Source of the DNA: Nannochloropsis oceanica
Lineage: Eukaryota > Sar > Eustigmatophyceae > Eustigmatales > Monodopsidaceae
Length of the DNA stretch: 64,000 nucleotides
Reading direction: 5' to 3'
Assembly (NCBI GenBank): GCA_004519485.1
Contig: CP038111.1
Coordinates: 286,001-350,000 of the forward strand
The notes beneath the pieces are model-generated. The model searched no databases. It had not been told where the DNA came from and saw only the letters and a list, made by a program, of their open reading frames with translations. Of the stretch, positions 44,477 through 54,195 are shown piece by piece. A program made the position numbers and the translations under genes. Position 1 is the first letter of the stretch. Every line of letters begins with the position of its first letter.

Positions 44477-45540
44477 TCACCATTCAAGCTCTGCGGGGGT
44501 GACGGGCCGTGTGAGTGGTATTACACTCTTTTTGTGCACGTCTCGTGGGAGGGCTTTCCGCATGTCTGTGTGGTCGGGGAGAAGCGACAGGGGAAATGAA
44601 GGGGGGGGGTGCGTGCGTTTGAAAGGATAAAAGTATATGTTTGTATACATGTAGTGAGAAAAAGAGAGTGATAACGAATTGAATCACTCCCCTTTCCTCC
44701 CTCCCTCCCTCCCTCCCTCCCTCCCTCCCTCCCTCCCTCCCTCCCCCCACGCACCTACCAAACGCGTCCTCTTCCCCCGAGTAGTAGCCCAACACTCGCC
44801 GATAAACAGAATACCCGAACTTCTCATACATCCGTATGGCCAACGTATTGGACACCCGCACAAACAAATCCACAAAATAAGCATGGTACCCCTCATTCGA
44901 CACTTCTTCCAACAAGTCCATCATCAGTCTGGCGCGGCCCAAGCGTCGGAATTCTGGCGCGACCGTAACGGCCGTCACGTGCCCATGCCATTTTTCTCCC
45001 TTTCCTTCAGCTTTCCCCATTATGTAGGAAGTGAGACGCCCTTCCTTGTGGGGGGCTTCTTCGACAATAAAATAATCGGGCCATGTCGAAAGGTACTGCA
45101 GGTAGAACCCCAGGTTGTACGTTTCCGTCAGCACGTCGAGGTTGATGTTGTTAAAACGGAGGAGATCCTCGCAGGTGAAGCGACGCAAGGTACCCTAATT
45201 CGCGTGGAGTATGAGAGAGGGATAAGCGTGCAGAGAGGAACGAGATGGACTCAAGACATATCAGTGCGTGTATTTTCGTCAGGACCACAAGGTTGATGTT
45301 GTTAAAGAGGAGATCTTCGTATGTGAACCGACGCAAGAAATTCTGGATTAAATATATGGGAGATATTCTTGTTTGTGGCTTGAAAGAAGATGAGTATGGA
45401 TCGAGGGGAGTAGGAGCAGGAGCATGGAAGGAGCAGGTAGTAATGTAAAGGCCTTTAAGGAGATGCTTTACGTGGGCGCAAATCGGGCAGGAAGCGGGAA
45501 AGGAAGATTGGGGTTAAACAAAGGGCCCAAATCTTACCAT
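44477..45540 (-). CDS. NAA20: NatB N-terminal acetyltransferase catalytic subunit NAA20 (3 exons)
   Basis: Proposed exons in transcript order are 45540-45538 (ATG only), 45194-44759 and 44565-44477, giving 175 aa; the human protein has 178. The middle exon reads GTLRRFTCEDLLRFNNINLD, then FYLQYLSTWPDYFIVEEA, IMGKAEGKGEKWHGHVTAV and the acetyl-CoA loop VAPEFRRLGRARLMM. The last exon restores DMRKALPRDVHKKSVIPL and ends LEW. Donor GTAGGT and acceptor CACAG join in phase 1. No ATG exists in frame at the front of the middle exon, only TTG. An ATG followed directly by GTAAGA at 45540 and an acceptor ATTAG before 45194 solve this, but the first exon is inference. NatB acetylates Met-Asp, Met-Glu and Met-Asn starts on ribosomes. 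Confidence 0.88.
44697..44744 (-). repeat. (GGGA)12 tract in NAA20 intron 2
   Basis: On the coding strand, about 12 units of GGGA follow the donor GTAGGTGCGTGGGGG within 15 bases. On the plus strand it reads as CTCC repeats. Such a tract can form G-quadruplexes in the nascent RNA. Read through without splicing, it would encode a run of GGRE repeats. Confidence 0.85.
45278..45342 (-). pseudogene. Partial duplicate of the NAA20 second exon inside intron 1
   Basis: A copy of the 5' end of NAA20 exon 2 lies about 150 bases upstream of the true exon. It reads NFLRRFTYEDLLFNNINLVVLTK against GTLRRFTCEDLLRFNNINLDVLTE. One codon (Arg) is missing, and about ten other bases differ over 60. Its own acceptor (TTAATCCAG) is intact and in the same phase. 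Beyond VLTK the similarity stops and the frame ends after about 40 unrelated codons. It cannot encode a working enzyme. Confidence 0.8.
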
Positions 45541-46169
45541 TGGATGGCGACGGCTGCAATGACGGCTTTATGAAGAGACAGGTGTATGCCTTGACCTCTG
45601 GTATGATGGTAAAATGGATACATGTGAGAGACGAATGTCGCGAGGCGTGAAGTCGGATTGGAAAGCAGGAGGTCGTCCTCTTCTCGCTGCATGAGCCGTA
45701 GAAGCCCCGACATTGCTTCGATGCATAAGAACTGGGCATCGTACCCGTGTTGGTGTGCTGCGATGCACGATACAGAGGCGGCCTGCTTCGGCACCGTCAC
45801 GAAAAGCCCTCCAGGAGGGTGCTCTTTAAGAAGAAAAACTTGTGTCAAGGCAAAGGCAATGTAAAGGACGGAGAGATAATTGCAGTTACAAACATTCCAC
45901 GTTGACAAAGCTTGTATCTCCACACTCTCCAGAGGTGTGTAATTGGTTTTGAGCATATTTGATGAGATCGGAACATACCCATTTTTCCTAGCATGTACTA
46001 TCGTCGAGGACAGGCGAACATGATTCAGAGCTGCATAAGCCCTGAGATTGTTCCAGGACAATATATTTGAGTGCTCTGTCCATGGGAGTCTTGTACTCTG
46101 CGCGAGACAGCGTGGGCCCGCTTCGGCACTCGTCATGAAAGCCTCTCCTCCCAATGAAGCAGGCTCCAT
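45534..46169 (-). CDS. Hypothetical ORF upstream of NAA20, doubtful
   Basis: An open frame of 211 codons starting MEPASLGGEAFM and ending AVIAAVAIQW with its stop inside the proposed NAA20 donor. No family is recognised. Some stretches look protein-like (FLLKEHPPGGLFVTVPKQA, DAQFLCIEAMSGLLRLMQREEDDLLLS). The region has lower GC than neighbouring genes. It may be part of a spliced gene, the NAA20 5' leader, or chance. Confidence 0.25.
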   Translation of the reverse strand: MEPASLGGEAFMTSAEAGPRCLAQSTRLPWTEHSNILSWNNLRAYAALNHVRLSSTIVHARKNGYVPISSNMLKTNYTPLESVEIQALSTWNVCNCNYLSVLYIAFALTQVFLLKEHPPGGLFVTVPKQAASVSCIAAHQHGYDAQFLCIEAMSGLLRLMQREEDDLLLSNPTSRLATFVSHMYPFYHHTRGQGIHLSLHKAVIAAVAIQW

Positions 46170-46995
46170 CTATCATCCGTCATCATCCATCATCAGATGA
46201 TATATTGGACCCCGAAGGCCGTTTTTGGGCTACCGAAAGTAATCCAGCACCCACCCAGACCATGTCTGTGTACGTCGAATCATCGAAGTGTTGTCGTCGC
46301 TATCAGTAGGCGTGGATTGTTGCTGCAGGCAAAGACACCTCTCCTCCTCATCCTAAGAGTTGCGTCTCGCGCTCCGCGCCATCATCTTTTCTATGAGGAA
46401 GCACAACCCCAAAAACCTCACGCAATCACACGCGTCGACGAGCTGGGTGTCGACACCTGGACACTTGTGGAATGCGGACGGGCCCTGCATAGCGATTCTA
46501 GTGCAGTGTGTCCGGCGCACCGTCCCTCATCATGGATGATGCCCTGTTCCTTCTGTCGTCACACATACTTCAAACACACACCACAACACAGCAGAAGCGG
46601 CGGCTGTACAAGCACACGGAGGGTGCGGCCGCATCCACAAGAGCGGGCAGGGAGTAGAAGGTAAGAGCGGCAAAGGGTATAGGGTCGGGTTTGTGGAGGA
46701 TGATGGAGGGCGAAGGACTAGAGGGTTTCACACGCCTATATCGCAAGACGTCTGTGTGCCGCGCGCAAGCCATGCCTTGAATGTGCGTCAATGCTGCTGG
46801 CCGTGCTGTTTATTTTCAAGAGCCGGGATTGTTGGCCGTGAGTGCCTTGGCCAGAGTCAGGCCCGTCTACCTTCCCGCATGTCCTCTCCTGCCGGGGAGA
46901 TCTGCACTCCGACTGCCCTCACCCGAACTCACTATCCTCCCCTCCCATTTCCTTTCCCCAACAAGGCGCAACCAACAAGAGCAGCAGAAGGAACC
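46170..46995. promoter_or_regulatory. Region upstream of the ariadne gene
   Basis: About 825 bases. Plus-strand frames at 46197-46664 and 46693-46995 are open, but their composition is not convincing. The second is in frame with the ariadne start and could be a 5' exon extension, yet it is not conserved in the family. ATCATC repeats occur at 46174-46195. Confidence 0.3.
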
Positions 46996-48935
46996 ATGGA
47001 TAGTAGCGGCGAGGAAAGCAAGGAGTACAACTACCAAGACGAGTCAGGGGATGACGGTGGGAGCAACAGCATGGGCAGTGGGGAAGACGAAGAAGAATAC
47101 AGCTACTCGGACGGAGAAGACGGCGGGGGGCCCTCCCTCTCCATCCCCCCCCCCTCCTCCTCCCTTATGGACGGGTATAAAATCATAGATGCTGATGAGT
47201 TGCGTGCCACCATGTCAGCGCTCGTCGGAGACATCTCCTCCGTCCTTGCTATCCACCCTTGTGCGGCCGCGGCCTTACTCCGCCATAACAGCTGGAACAA
47301 GGAAGCGGTCATCGATTCCTTCTGCACCGATTCGGAGAAAGCCAAGGAGAAAGCCGGTATTGCCCGGTTTGTTCTCGAGTTGCAAAAGACGGACAACGGC
47401 CAAGTTTGTGGCATCTGCCGCGATGAGGTCCATGCCTCGGAGCTGGTCGCAGTGGGGTGTGGCCATTACTTTTGCCGCGCGTGTTACACGCAGTACTTAT
47501 CTTCGAAGGTGGGCGAGGGGATTTGCTGTCCCTTGACGCGGTGCCCGGAGTACAAATGTTCGGAGGTGGTGACGGAGAACATCTTTCGGGCCCTCGTGCC
47601 CCCCCCAGTGTTGGCGACGTATTTGAGATATAACCTGAAGAGCTACGTGGACATGAGCAATGCTTTCCGATGGTGCCCGGGAAGGGGCTGTGATTATGTT
47701 GCAATGGGGAACAGCATCTTGCGGTCGTGCTTGTGCAAGTGCGGGGTATTGTTCTGTTTCCGGTGTGGAGAGGAGGCGCATGTCCCGGCGACTTGCGACG
47801 ATATGATCACATGGGCCGAGAAGTGCAAGAATGAAAGTGAGACGGCGAACTGGATTTTGGCCAACACTAGGAAATGCCCCAAATGCATGACACGGATCGA
47901 GAAAAACCAGGTTTGTACTACCCACCCCTCCCTCCTTCCTTCCCTCTCTCCTTTCTTCCCTCCTTCCCTCCCCCCTGAGGCCCTGAAGAGAGCTCGGTCA
48001 TTTCAACTCCTGAACCTTTCCTCCCTCCCTCCTTTCTCCCCAGGGCTGCAACCACATGACCTGCCGCCAGTGTAAGTTCGAGTTCTGTTGGATCTGCATG
48101 GGCCCTTGGACGGACCACGGGGCAAACACCGGGGGCTACTACAAGTGCAACAAATACGACCCCGCCGCCCCCACCAAGGACGAGCAAGATGGCGCAAAGG
48201 CCAAGGCGGAGGTAAGCACTCTCTTCGCCTTTCCCGTTCTGGTTCTCCCTGTTCTCCTTCACCCTTCTTCCCTTCCTCTCTCGAACACGCAGAGAAGTTC
48301 GAACGATGGAGGCACTCATCCTCCTCCCTTCCCTCTTTCCCTCCCTCCCTCCCTCCAACTTCTAGCTGGACCGGTACCTGCACTACTACAAGCGGTACGA
48401 CAATCACCACAAGGCCCAAGAATACGCGACCAAGCAAGAGGAAGAGATCGAACGGCGAATGATGCGCCTCCAGGAAACGGACGGCTCCCGGTGGATCGAC
48501 GTGCAGTTCCTCAAGGCGGCCAACGAGAAGCTGGTGGAGTGCCGGCGTGTGCTCAAGTACACGTACGTCTTCGGCTACTACCTCCCAGAGGGAACGGCGA
48601 GGAAGAGGCTCTTCGAGCACCATCAAGAGAACCTGGAAAAATTCACCGAGCACCTGTCGTGGTTGTCGGAGCAGGGTTTGGAGGAGTTTAAGAAGGAGGA
48701 GAAGAGGAGCGAGGTGGTGAATTACACCAGGGTGACGGAGACGTTCCTGAAGAATTTGTTGAAGAGCGTTGAGGATGGGCTCATGGAAGAGGAGGTGGAG
48801 GAGGAGGGAGGGGGGGACAAGGGGAAGAAGAAGGGAGGGGAGGGGGAGAAGGAGGCGAAGAGTACCGCGGCGGTGAGCAGTGGAGGAGGAGGAGGAAGAG
48901 GGAGGGGACGGATGAGTGGGGCGGTGGAGGCGTGA
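46996..48935 (+). CDS. Ariadne-type RBR E3 ubiquitin ligase (3 exons)
   Basis: Exons 46996-47910, 48044-48211 and 48366-48935 give 550 aa, with both junctions in phase 0. The N-terminus is acidic (MDSSGEESKEYNYQDE), as in ARIH1 and plant ARI proteins. RING1 is CGICRDEV ... CGHYFCRACY (from about residue 138), and the IBR includes WCPGRGCDYV and CKCGVLFCFRCGEEAH. RING2 spans intron 1: [30 protein letters not shown], where Cys307 is the expected catalytic cysteine. The C-terminal Ariadne domain follows (LHYYKRYDNHHKAQ, LKYTYVFGYYL, NLLKSVEDGLM). It takes ubiquitin from an E2 onto the catalytic Cys, usually with a neddylated cullin partner. The intron pyrimidine tracts consist of CCCT repeats. 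The tail is Glu/Gly-rich. Confidence 0.93.
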
Positions 48936-49351
48936 GGTGAGGGAAGGAGGGTGGAAAGGAAGAAAGGAGGGAATAAAGGATATCAACAGGTGTATATACA
49001 TGGCAAAGGGGAAGAGTGGGAGGAGGAAAGGGAGGGGGGGACGGAGGAATGGACGGAGGGCGTGTCAATATGATGCATCTCGCGCTGTACGTCTTGATAA
49101 ATGATCGAGAGACGGAGGGAGGAAAAGGGGAAGACAGGAAAAAAGTGTATGTATGTTTTCTATCTAAACCAGGAGGAGTGATAGTGAAAGGGGGGGGGGA
49201 GAAGGGAGGCTTCTGTGCAGTGTTTGAAGTAGGTCACGTATAGTGTAATGAGCCAGCCAGCCTGCCATGAAGAAAGAGATATGGGTGCCGGTCGTTGGGG
49301 GTGCCTGCCTGGTTGTTCCGGACTAAGTGGATTCGTGCCCGGTTAGGAGAG

Positions 49352-49389
<38 letters not shown>

Positions 49390-50091
49390 GGGATTGGTAA
49401 GGAAGGGGAAGAGGGGATGTCAGACGGATGCTGTTGCATTTGAGGAAGCAATATCTCTGTTGACTTCCTCTTTTTGTCTTTCTCCTCGGAGATCTACTGA
49501 TGTAAAACATATCCTTGGTTGGGGGGTGAGAGCAAAGACGGGCCGCTGCGGCCGACATGCACGCGTGGAAAGTGGCGCACGAAAAACATCAATCCTTTCA
49601 GAGAAGAGGAACTAGAGGAAGGAAACTAAGATGCGAAGCGACGAGGAAGCGCCAAATGGAATAGAGTGGAGAGATGATGGAGAGAGAGAGATAGGGAGAG
49701 AGATAGACAAAGGGAAAGAAAATAAGGTGGAGAGAAGGGGGAAAAGAGGTGAAAGACAGCAGCTCAGGAATAGAAATATAGCGGGTGTATGTGTTTGATG
49801 CGATACCATGGCATGAAGAGAAGACGGAGGAGACGAACGAAACAATCAAAACGCCGGGTGCTTCGCAAGAAAAATCGGCCCTGCCCGCGGTCTGTACAAC
49901 AGTCATTCTCACTCTTCACTTTACTCTTTCAGTTTTGGGGAATTATTTCTTTTTTCTACTCTCTTAACCGCCCTGTGGTTACTTACGTTTCACGTCCTTT
50001 TTCATTTCCTTTTTTTCCGTGTGTCTGTACGGCAAGTGCCCCTGCATCTTCCTTCTCCCCCCCTGCCTCCCTAACTTCCCTCCTTTTTGTG
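48936..50091. other. 1.15-kb gap between convergent genes
   Basis: A 3'-3' region between ariadne and the aldo-keto reductase. It is strongly purine-biased on the plus strand from 48936 to about 49400, with a GA dinucleotide repeat at about 49345-49386 and GA-rich sequence at 49675-49760. I see no coding sequence. Confidence 0.35.
49345..49388 (+). repeat. (GA)n microsatellite
   Basis: A nearly pure run of GA dinucleotides of about 40 bases in the gap between convergent genes. Confidence 0.8.
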
Positions 50092-51328
50092 TTACTGCTT
50101 GAACACGGGTGCTCCCCCCGCACGGAAGCCAGGGTTCACCAGCCGATGATGATGCTTCTTTCCCATCTCACCAATCGCCGCCATGTCCTCCTCCGACAGT
50201 TCGAAATCAAAAATTTCCTTGTTCTCACTGATTCGGGACAACGTCACAGTCTTCGGAATAACCACATTCTTCATCTGGACATGCCAACGCAAGATGATCT
50301 GAGCGGGCGATTTGGTGTATTTTTTCGCAAGGCCTAAAATGGTGTCATCACGTAGGGCGCAGGGCTTGCTGGCATCGTTTGGGTCAAGATTCGATAGAGG
50401 GGAGTAGGCCACAAGAGCCATCCCCTTGGAATGGAGAAAGGTGCGCATCTCGTCTTGTGGCAAGTAAGGGTGGCATTCAATCTGGTTGCACACAGGCTTG
50501 ATCCTCGCAATATCGAGAATTTCCTGAACCTCTTCTTCATTAAAATTCGACAAGCCAATCGTCTCAACCAACCCTTCATCGACCAGCTTCTCCATCTCCC
50601 GCCATGTGGCCTTGTTATCCGCCTCGGAATCATACGCGTGATTCCCCTTTGCATCCTTCGGCCACAACGGTGCGCCATCCAGCTTCTTCAAGGCCGTCGG
50701 CCAATGGATCAAAAGCTGCTGAATCTTAGGTACCTTCATCTCGCGCAGAATTCGATCACATGCGGGGCGCACATGCTCAGGACGATGGTCCGTATTCCAC
50801 AACTTGCTCGTAATCCACACATCGCTCAATTCTTTCACATAACCTTTGCTCTTGGCCTCATGCAAGCCCTCTCCTACCTCTTCTTGATTCTCGTACACTT
50901 GCGCTGCGTCGAGGTGGACATAGCCAACGCGCAAGGATTCCATCACTGCGTCTTTGACCCTGCCCTTGTCCGAACGCCATGTGCCCAGGCCAAAAACTGT
51001 GTCGAAGAGCGAGCGAGAGAGATAGGACGTGTAGCAACGAGGTGTCATATGCGGCAGGCAAATAAAACGTAAGTGATCAGATATGGACTATAATGAGTCA
51101 GAGGTTGGGTGGCTGAATACTGCAGACAGAGCGGTGTCACTCTTCTGCCCTTCCCTCAAAGCGTTACATACTTGGCATGTTGGCGTGCGGGTCACGGGAA
51201 GTCATGGAGAGCTGCATGGCTATTGTGTGGGTGGGCTTGAAAATTAAGGCGTGTGCCTGCGAGAGGAATACTAGAAGGAGAAGAAGAGATGAATCGAGGC
51301 GGGGAAGAAGACGACAGGATGAGCTCAT
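50092..51328 (-). CDS. Aldo-keto reductase with an N-terminal signal sequence (2 exons)
   Basis: Exons in transcript order are 51328-51172 and 50996-50092, giving 353 aa. Donor GTATGT and acceptor CACAG join in phase 1 as NMP-IFGLGTW, the normal AKR start strand. The catalytic tetrad is present: Asp82 and Tyr87 in HLDAAQVYENQEE, Lys117 in WITSKLWN, His150 in LLIHWP. Also visible are GLSNFN, CNQIECHPYL and the NADPH-site VVIPKTVTLSRISEN. The first exon encodes MSSSCRLLPRL followed by SSLLLLLVFLSQAHA, a signal peptide, so the enzyme enters the secretory route and possibly the plastid or lumen. Most AKRs are cytosolic. It would reduce aldehydes or ketones with NADPH; the substrate is unknown. 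Confidence 0.88.
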
Positions 51329-51714
51329 TCCTGTGTATAAGTAAGGAATAGGAAAGCTATGGGATAGATTCCGGTATATGGGATGTTCCCGGGGCAGCAA
51401 AAGCCCGCTTGGATATGTTGGACACTATAGCAGTTGCAGTGAGACAGTGCGCTGGACTTGACTCGGCGACGGGTTAGGGGGTCTGGCCTCGAGGGTAGGA
51501 GGTTAAGTGCATCAAAGCGCAAAAAAATAAAATTGACCCAATCTGGAATCTCCACGCTTGTAAATGCACACCAGACACCTCTCAACACGTCTGGCTACAA
51601 ACTTAAACCCTTGCTCATACCATTCCCGTACCTTCGGGCCCCTTTCCTTTTCCAACAGGTGCTCCTCTGGTGCATAAGGCCTCCCCTCCTCTTCGCCTCC
51701 TCAACACTATTATC
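51329..51714. promoter_or_regulatory. Divergent promoter, aldo-keto reductase (-) and lipase (+)
   Basis: 386 bases between divergent starts, so the two genes probably share a bidirectional promoter. An A-rich AAAAAAATAAAATTG lies at about 51521-51535. No clear TATA box was identified. Confidence 0.4.
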
Positions 51715-54195
51715 ATGTACAGTCTGCGCCGCCAACAGCTCTCTTCTCTCCTCTGGCGCACGGGTCTGGGAGGCGTTACTTGCTACACCATGCAACGTGG
51801 CATCAGGTCGGGCACGACCACGTACTGCGAGTCGCCGGCTGGCCCAGCCACCGGACCAGGCAAACGTGGATACACGAAGAGTACTGCCTCCAAGTTCCCC
51901 AAAGACACACCGCCGGACAAACTCTCCCTTGACAAGGCATTGGTCGACATGAAAGAAGCCAACAAGGCCTTAGGCGGCAGCCTAAAAGGAGACGAAGTCC
52001 TGGCTATCATGGCATTGCTCGCTCGGGAAGTCGTCCAACAGCAGACAAAAAAAGGCACCCACTCCCCGGCCCGCCACCCCTCATCCACGCTTGTCTCTCC
52101 TCCGCTATCCGCCTTAAAAAGTCGCCTGTATGTCAAACGCTTTTTAGAGTATGCAACTTTGTGCCTTAATGTCTATGATCTTCCTTCGGATAAAGATTGG
52201 CTCTTTCCTCCTCCAGAGCTCGGCCCTGTCAACCGGTGGGAGCTCCTCTCTTCGCACACAGGCGGTGTCTGCATCCCTCGCCACGTCGTCCTAAGGGCAG
52301 ATGGAGGAGTGGGTACGACAAGAAGGAGGAGGACGAAACGACTTATGGTTGTAGTGAGGGGGACGGCAGAAGTGACGGACGCGGCGATAAATATTGCCAT
52401 GGCTCCTGGCATGTGGCGATACAATGGGGGGGAGCATTATTGTCATCAGGGAATCGTTGAATCTACAACTTTTCTGGTACGAATGGTCAGGCCGGTTATA
52501 TGGCGGGCGATCGACAAAATGAAGAGGGAGGAGGGGATAGATCCAGGAAATCAGGTTGAGGTAGTGTTTATGGGCCATAGTCTTGGAGGAGCGATTGCTG
52601 CAGTTGCGGCGTTGGAGCTGCAAGGGGAGTTTGGGGTGCGAGTGCCGGTTAAAAGTGTGGGGTTTAGCACTCCTGCAACTTTGTCGGAAGAGGTGGCATC
52701 GGCACCATTGACCCGGAAAATAATCACGACTGTTGTGCTCGGGGATGACATGATTCCGAGATGCTCGACGAGGAATTTGCAGGAGTTAAAGAGGAGAGCG
52801 AGAAGAGTGTTGGTGGATGAGGAAGTGGGCATCATTCGTGAAATAGTGGCGGGGGAGGTCACGAGGAGGGGGGATGAATGGAGTCGGCAGATACATGGGG
52901 AGGTGACGAGGAGAGGGGAGAAATGGACCAAGCAGTTGACGGCCATGCTCTCAAGCAAGGCGAACGAGGCCAAGCGACAGCTTCCTGAAGGGTGGGAAAA
53001 CTTATGGCCTCTTTTATCGGTGATGGAGGGGGGGGAAGTATTGGATGTAAGAGGGCTAAAGCAAGCGTTTAGTGGCGTCTTGGCGCATTGCCTCCCACCG
53101 TTGATAGATCAGCAGCAGCAAAAACAGCAACAGTGGAAGACGGATGCAGCGGGAGTTGCAGCGGTAAGAGATAAGGAGGGAGTGGCGGCGCCACTGGTTA
53201 TGGCAGCTGAGAGGAAGAAGATGGCGGAGGAGACAACTGCAGTGTTGGAGCAGGCGATAGCTGATTACCAGGCAACACTCGATGCAGAGATTGTGTACGT
53301 CAAAGATTATATTGAACGCATCAAATTCGGCGCCCTTGATTCCTACCTACCCTCCTCTCTTGATCCTACTCTGTCTCCTTCATCGATCTTAAAAGCAAAG
53401 CAGAGACGCACTGGCAGCAGCAGCAGCAGTAGTAGTAGTAGCAGCAGCAGCAGCGTTTCAAACGTCGAAAACGACGCATTCGACCAGGAGTACGACGCTG
53501 AAGAAGAGGCAAACGAGCAGGCCCTTTTTGATGCCAATATCACCCGGGCCGCCGAAAGGAATGAAAAACCCATGGATATCACTGCGGTGCAAGCCATGCT
53601 CCAAGCATTAATTGCCGAGAAAGCCCACATGGCAGCCTCCGCAGTCAAGAGCCAAGTGGAAGCCCGGGTGAGAGAGTTGTTGAGTTCTTCTTCCAATAAG
53701 GTCGACAAAGTGAAGAACAGGGCGTCGAAATGGATGACGGACTCCTTCAAAGGCTTGCAGGAGCAGGCAAAAGCAGCCTTACCCGTCGTGGGGGAAAGGA
53801 AGAAGGGAGGGAAGGAGGTTGAAGAGAAAAAGAGGGTGTCAGTTTCGGCGGTGGAAGAAATGGACGGAAACATGACGGACTCTGCAACAAAAGCAGCAGC
53901 TGCCACAGAAGGGGATTTGGACGCAGTAGCTTTGTACCCACCCGGAGAAATTTTTTATATTCACCCTTTGCCACTCCCCGATTCCTCCAGCAACAGCAGT
54001 GGTAGTGGCAGCAGCAGCAACGGCAGTCGCGGCGGGCGTCGAAGAGGGAAAGCAAAGTATAATTATGAATTGAGACGGGTGAGGGATGTGACGTTCTTTG
54101 ATGGGATTGTTCTCTCTCCTCATATGTTTACTGATCATTTGTTGACCAACGCGATCAAGAGCTTGAAAGAGGTGGGTAAGGAGGGAGACGGTTAA
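51715..54195 (+). CDS. Class 3 (DAG lipase-like) alpha/beta hydrolase
   Basis: 826 aa, single exon, ATG at 51715 (MYSLRRQQLSS); the frame upstream starts only with GTG. The nucleophile elbow is GHSLGG (about 286-291), preceded by an oxyanion strand LMVVVRGTAEVTDA and the lid segment GGEHYCHQGIVEST. The catalytic Asp is in VLGDDMIPR (about 343), and the likely His in LSPHMFTDHL near residue 800. This pattern fits sn-1-specific diacylglycerol lipases, which release 2-acylglycerol. Between Asp and His lies an insert of about 450 residues with coiled, charged and poly-Ser stretches, far longer than the regulatory loop known in animal DAGL. The N-terminal about 100 residues could be a transit peptide (MYSLRRQQLSSLLWRTGLGG). 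No membrane helices are evident. Confidence 0.82.
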   Translation: MYSLRRQQLSSLLWRTGLGGVTCYTMQRGIRSGTTTYCESPAGPATGPGKRGYTKSTASKFPKDTPPDKLSLDKALVDMKEANKALGGSLKGDEVLAIMALLAREVVQQQTKKGTHSPARHPSSTLVSPPLSALKSRLYVKRFLEYATLCLNVYDLPSDKDWLFPPPELGPVNRWELLSSHTGGVCIPRHVVLRADGGVGTTRRRRTKRLMVVVRGTAEVTDAAINIAMAPGMWRYNGGEHYCHQGIVESTTFLVRMVRPVIWRAIDKMKREEGIDPGNQVEVVFMGHSLGGAIAAVAALELQGEFGVRVPVKSVGFSTPATLSEEVASAPLTRKIITTVVLGDDMIPRCSTRNLQELKRRARRVLVDEEVGIIREIVAGEVTRRGDEWSRQIHGEVTRRGEKWTKQLTAMLSSKANEAKRQLPEGWENLWPLLSVMEGGEVLDVRGLKQAFSGVLAHCLPPLIDQQQQKQQQWKTDAAGVAAVRDKEGVAAPLVMAAERKKMAEETTAVLEQAIADYQATLDAEIVYVKDYIERIKFGALDSYLPSSLDPTLSPSSILKAKQRRTGSSSSSSSSSSSSSVSNVENDAFDQEYDAEEEANEQALFDANITRAAERNEKPMDITAVQAMLQALIAEKAHMAASAVKSQVEARVRELLSSSSNKVDKVKNRASKWMTDSFKGLQEQAKAALPVVGERKKGGKEVEEKKRVSVSAVEEMDGNMTDSATKAAAATEGDLDAVALYPPGEIFYIHPLPLPDSSSNSSGSGSSSNGSRGGRRRGKAKYNYELRRVRDVTFFDGIVLSPHMFTDHLLTNAIKSLKEVGKEGDG

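Noticed and set aside
44679-44758. GGRE-repeat C-terminus of NAA20
   Set aside because: This is the unspliced (GGGA)n intron; the true last exon with DMRKALPRD lies at 44477-44565.
46197-46664. Plus-strand frame of 155 codons upstream of ariadne
   Set aside because: No recognisable domain, with Arg/His/Ser-rich random-like composition.
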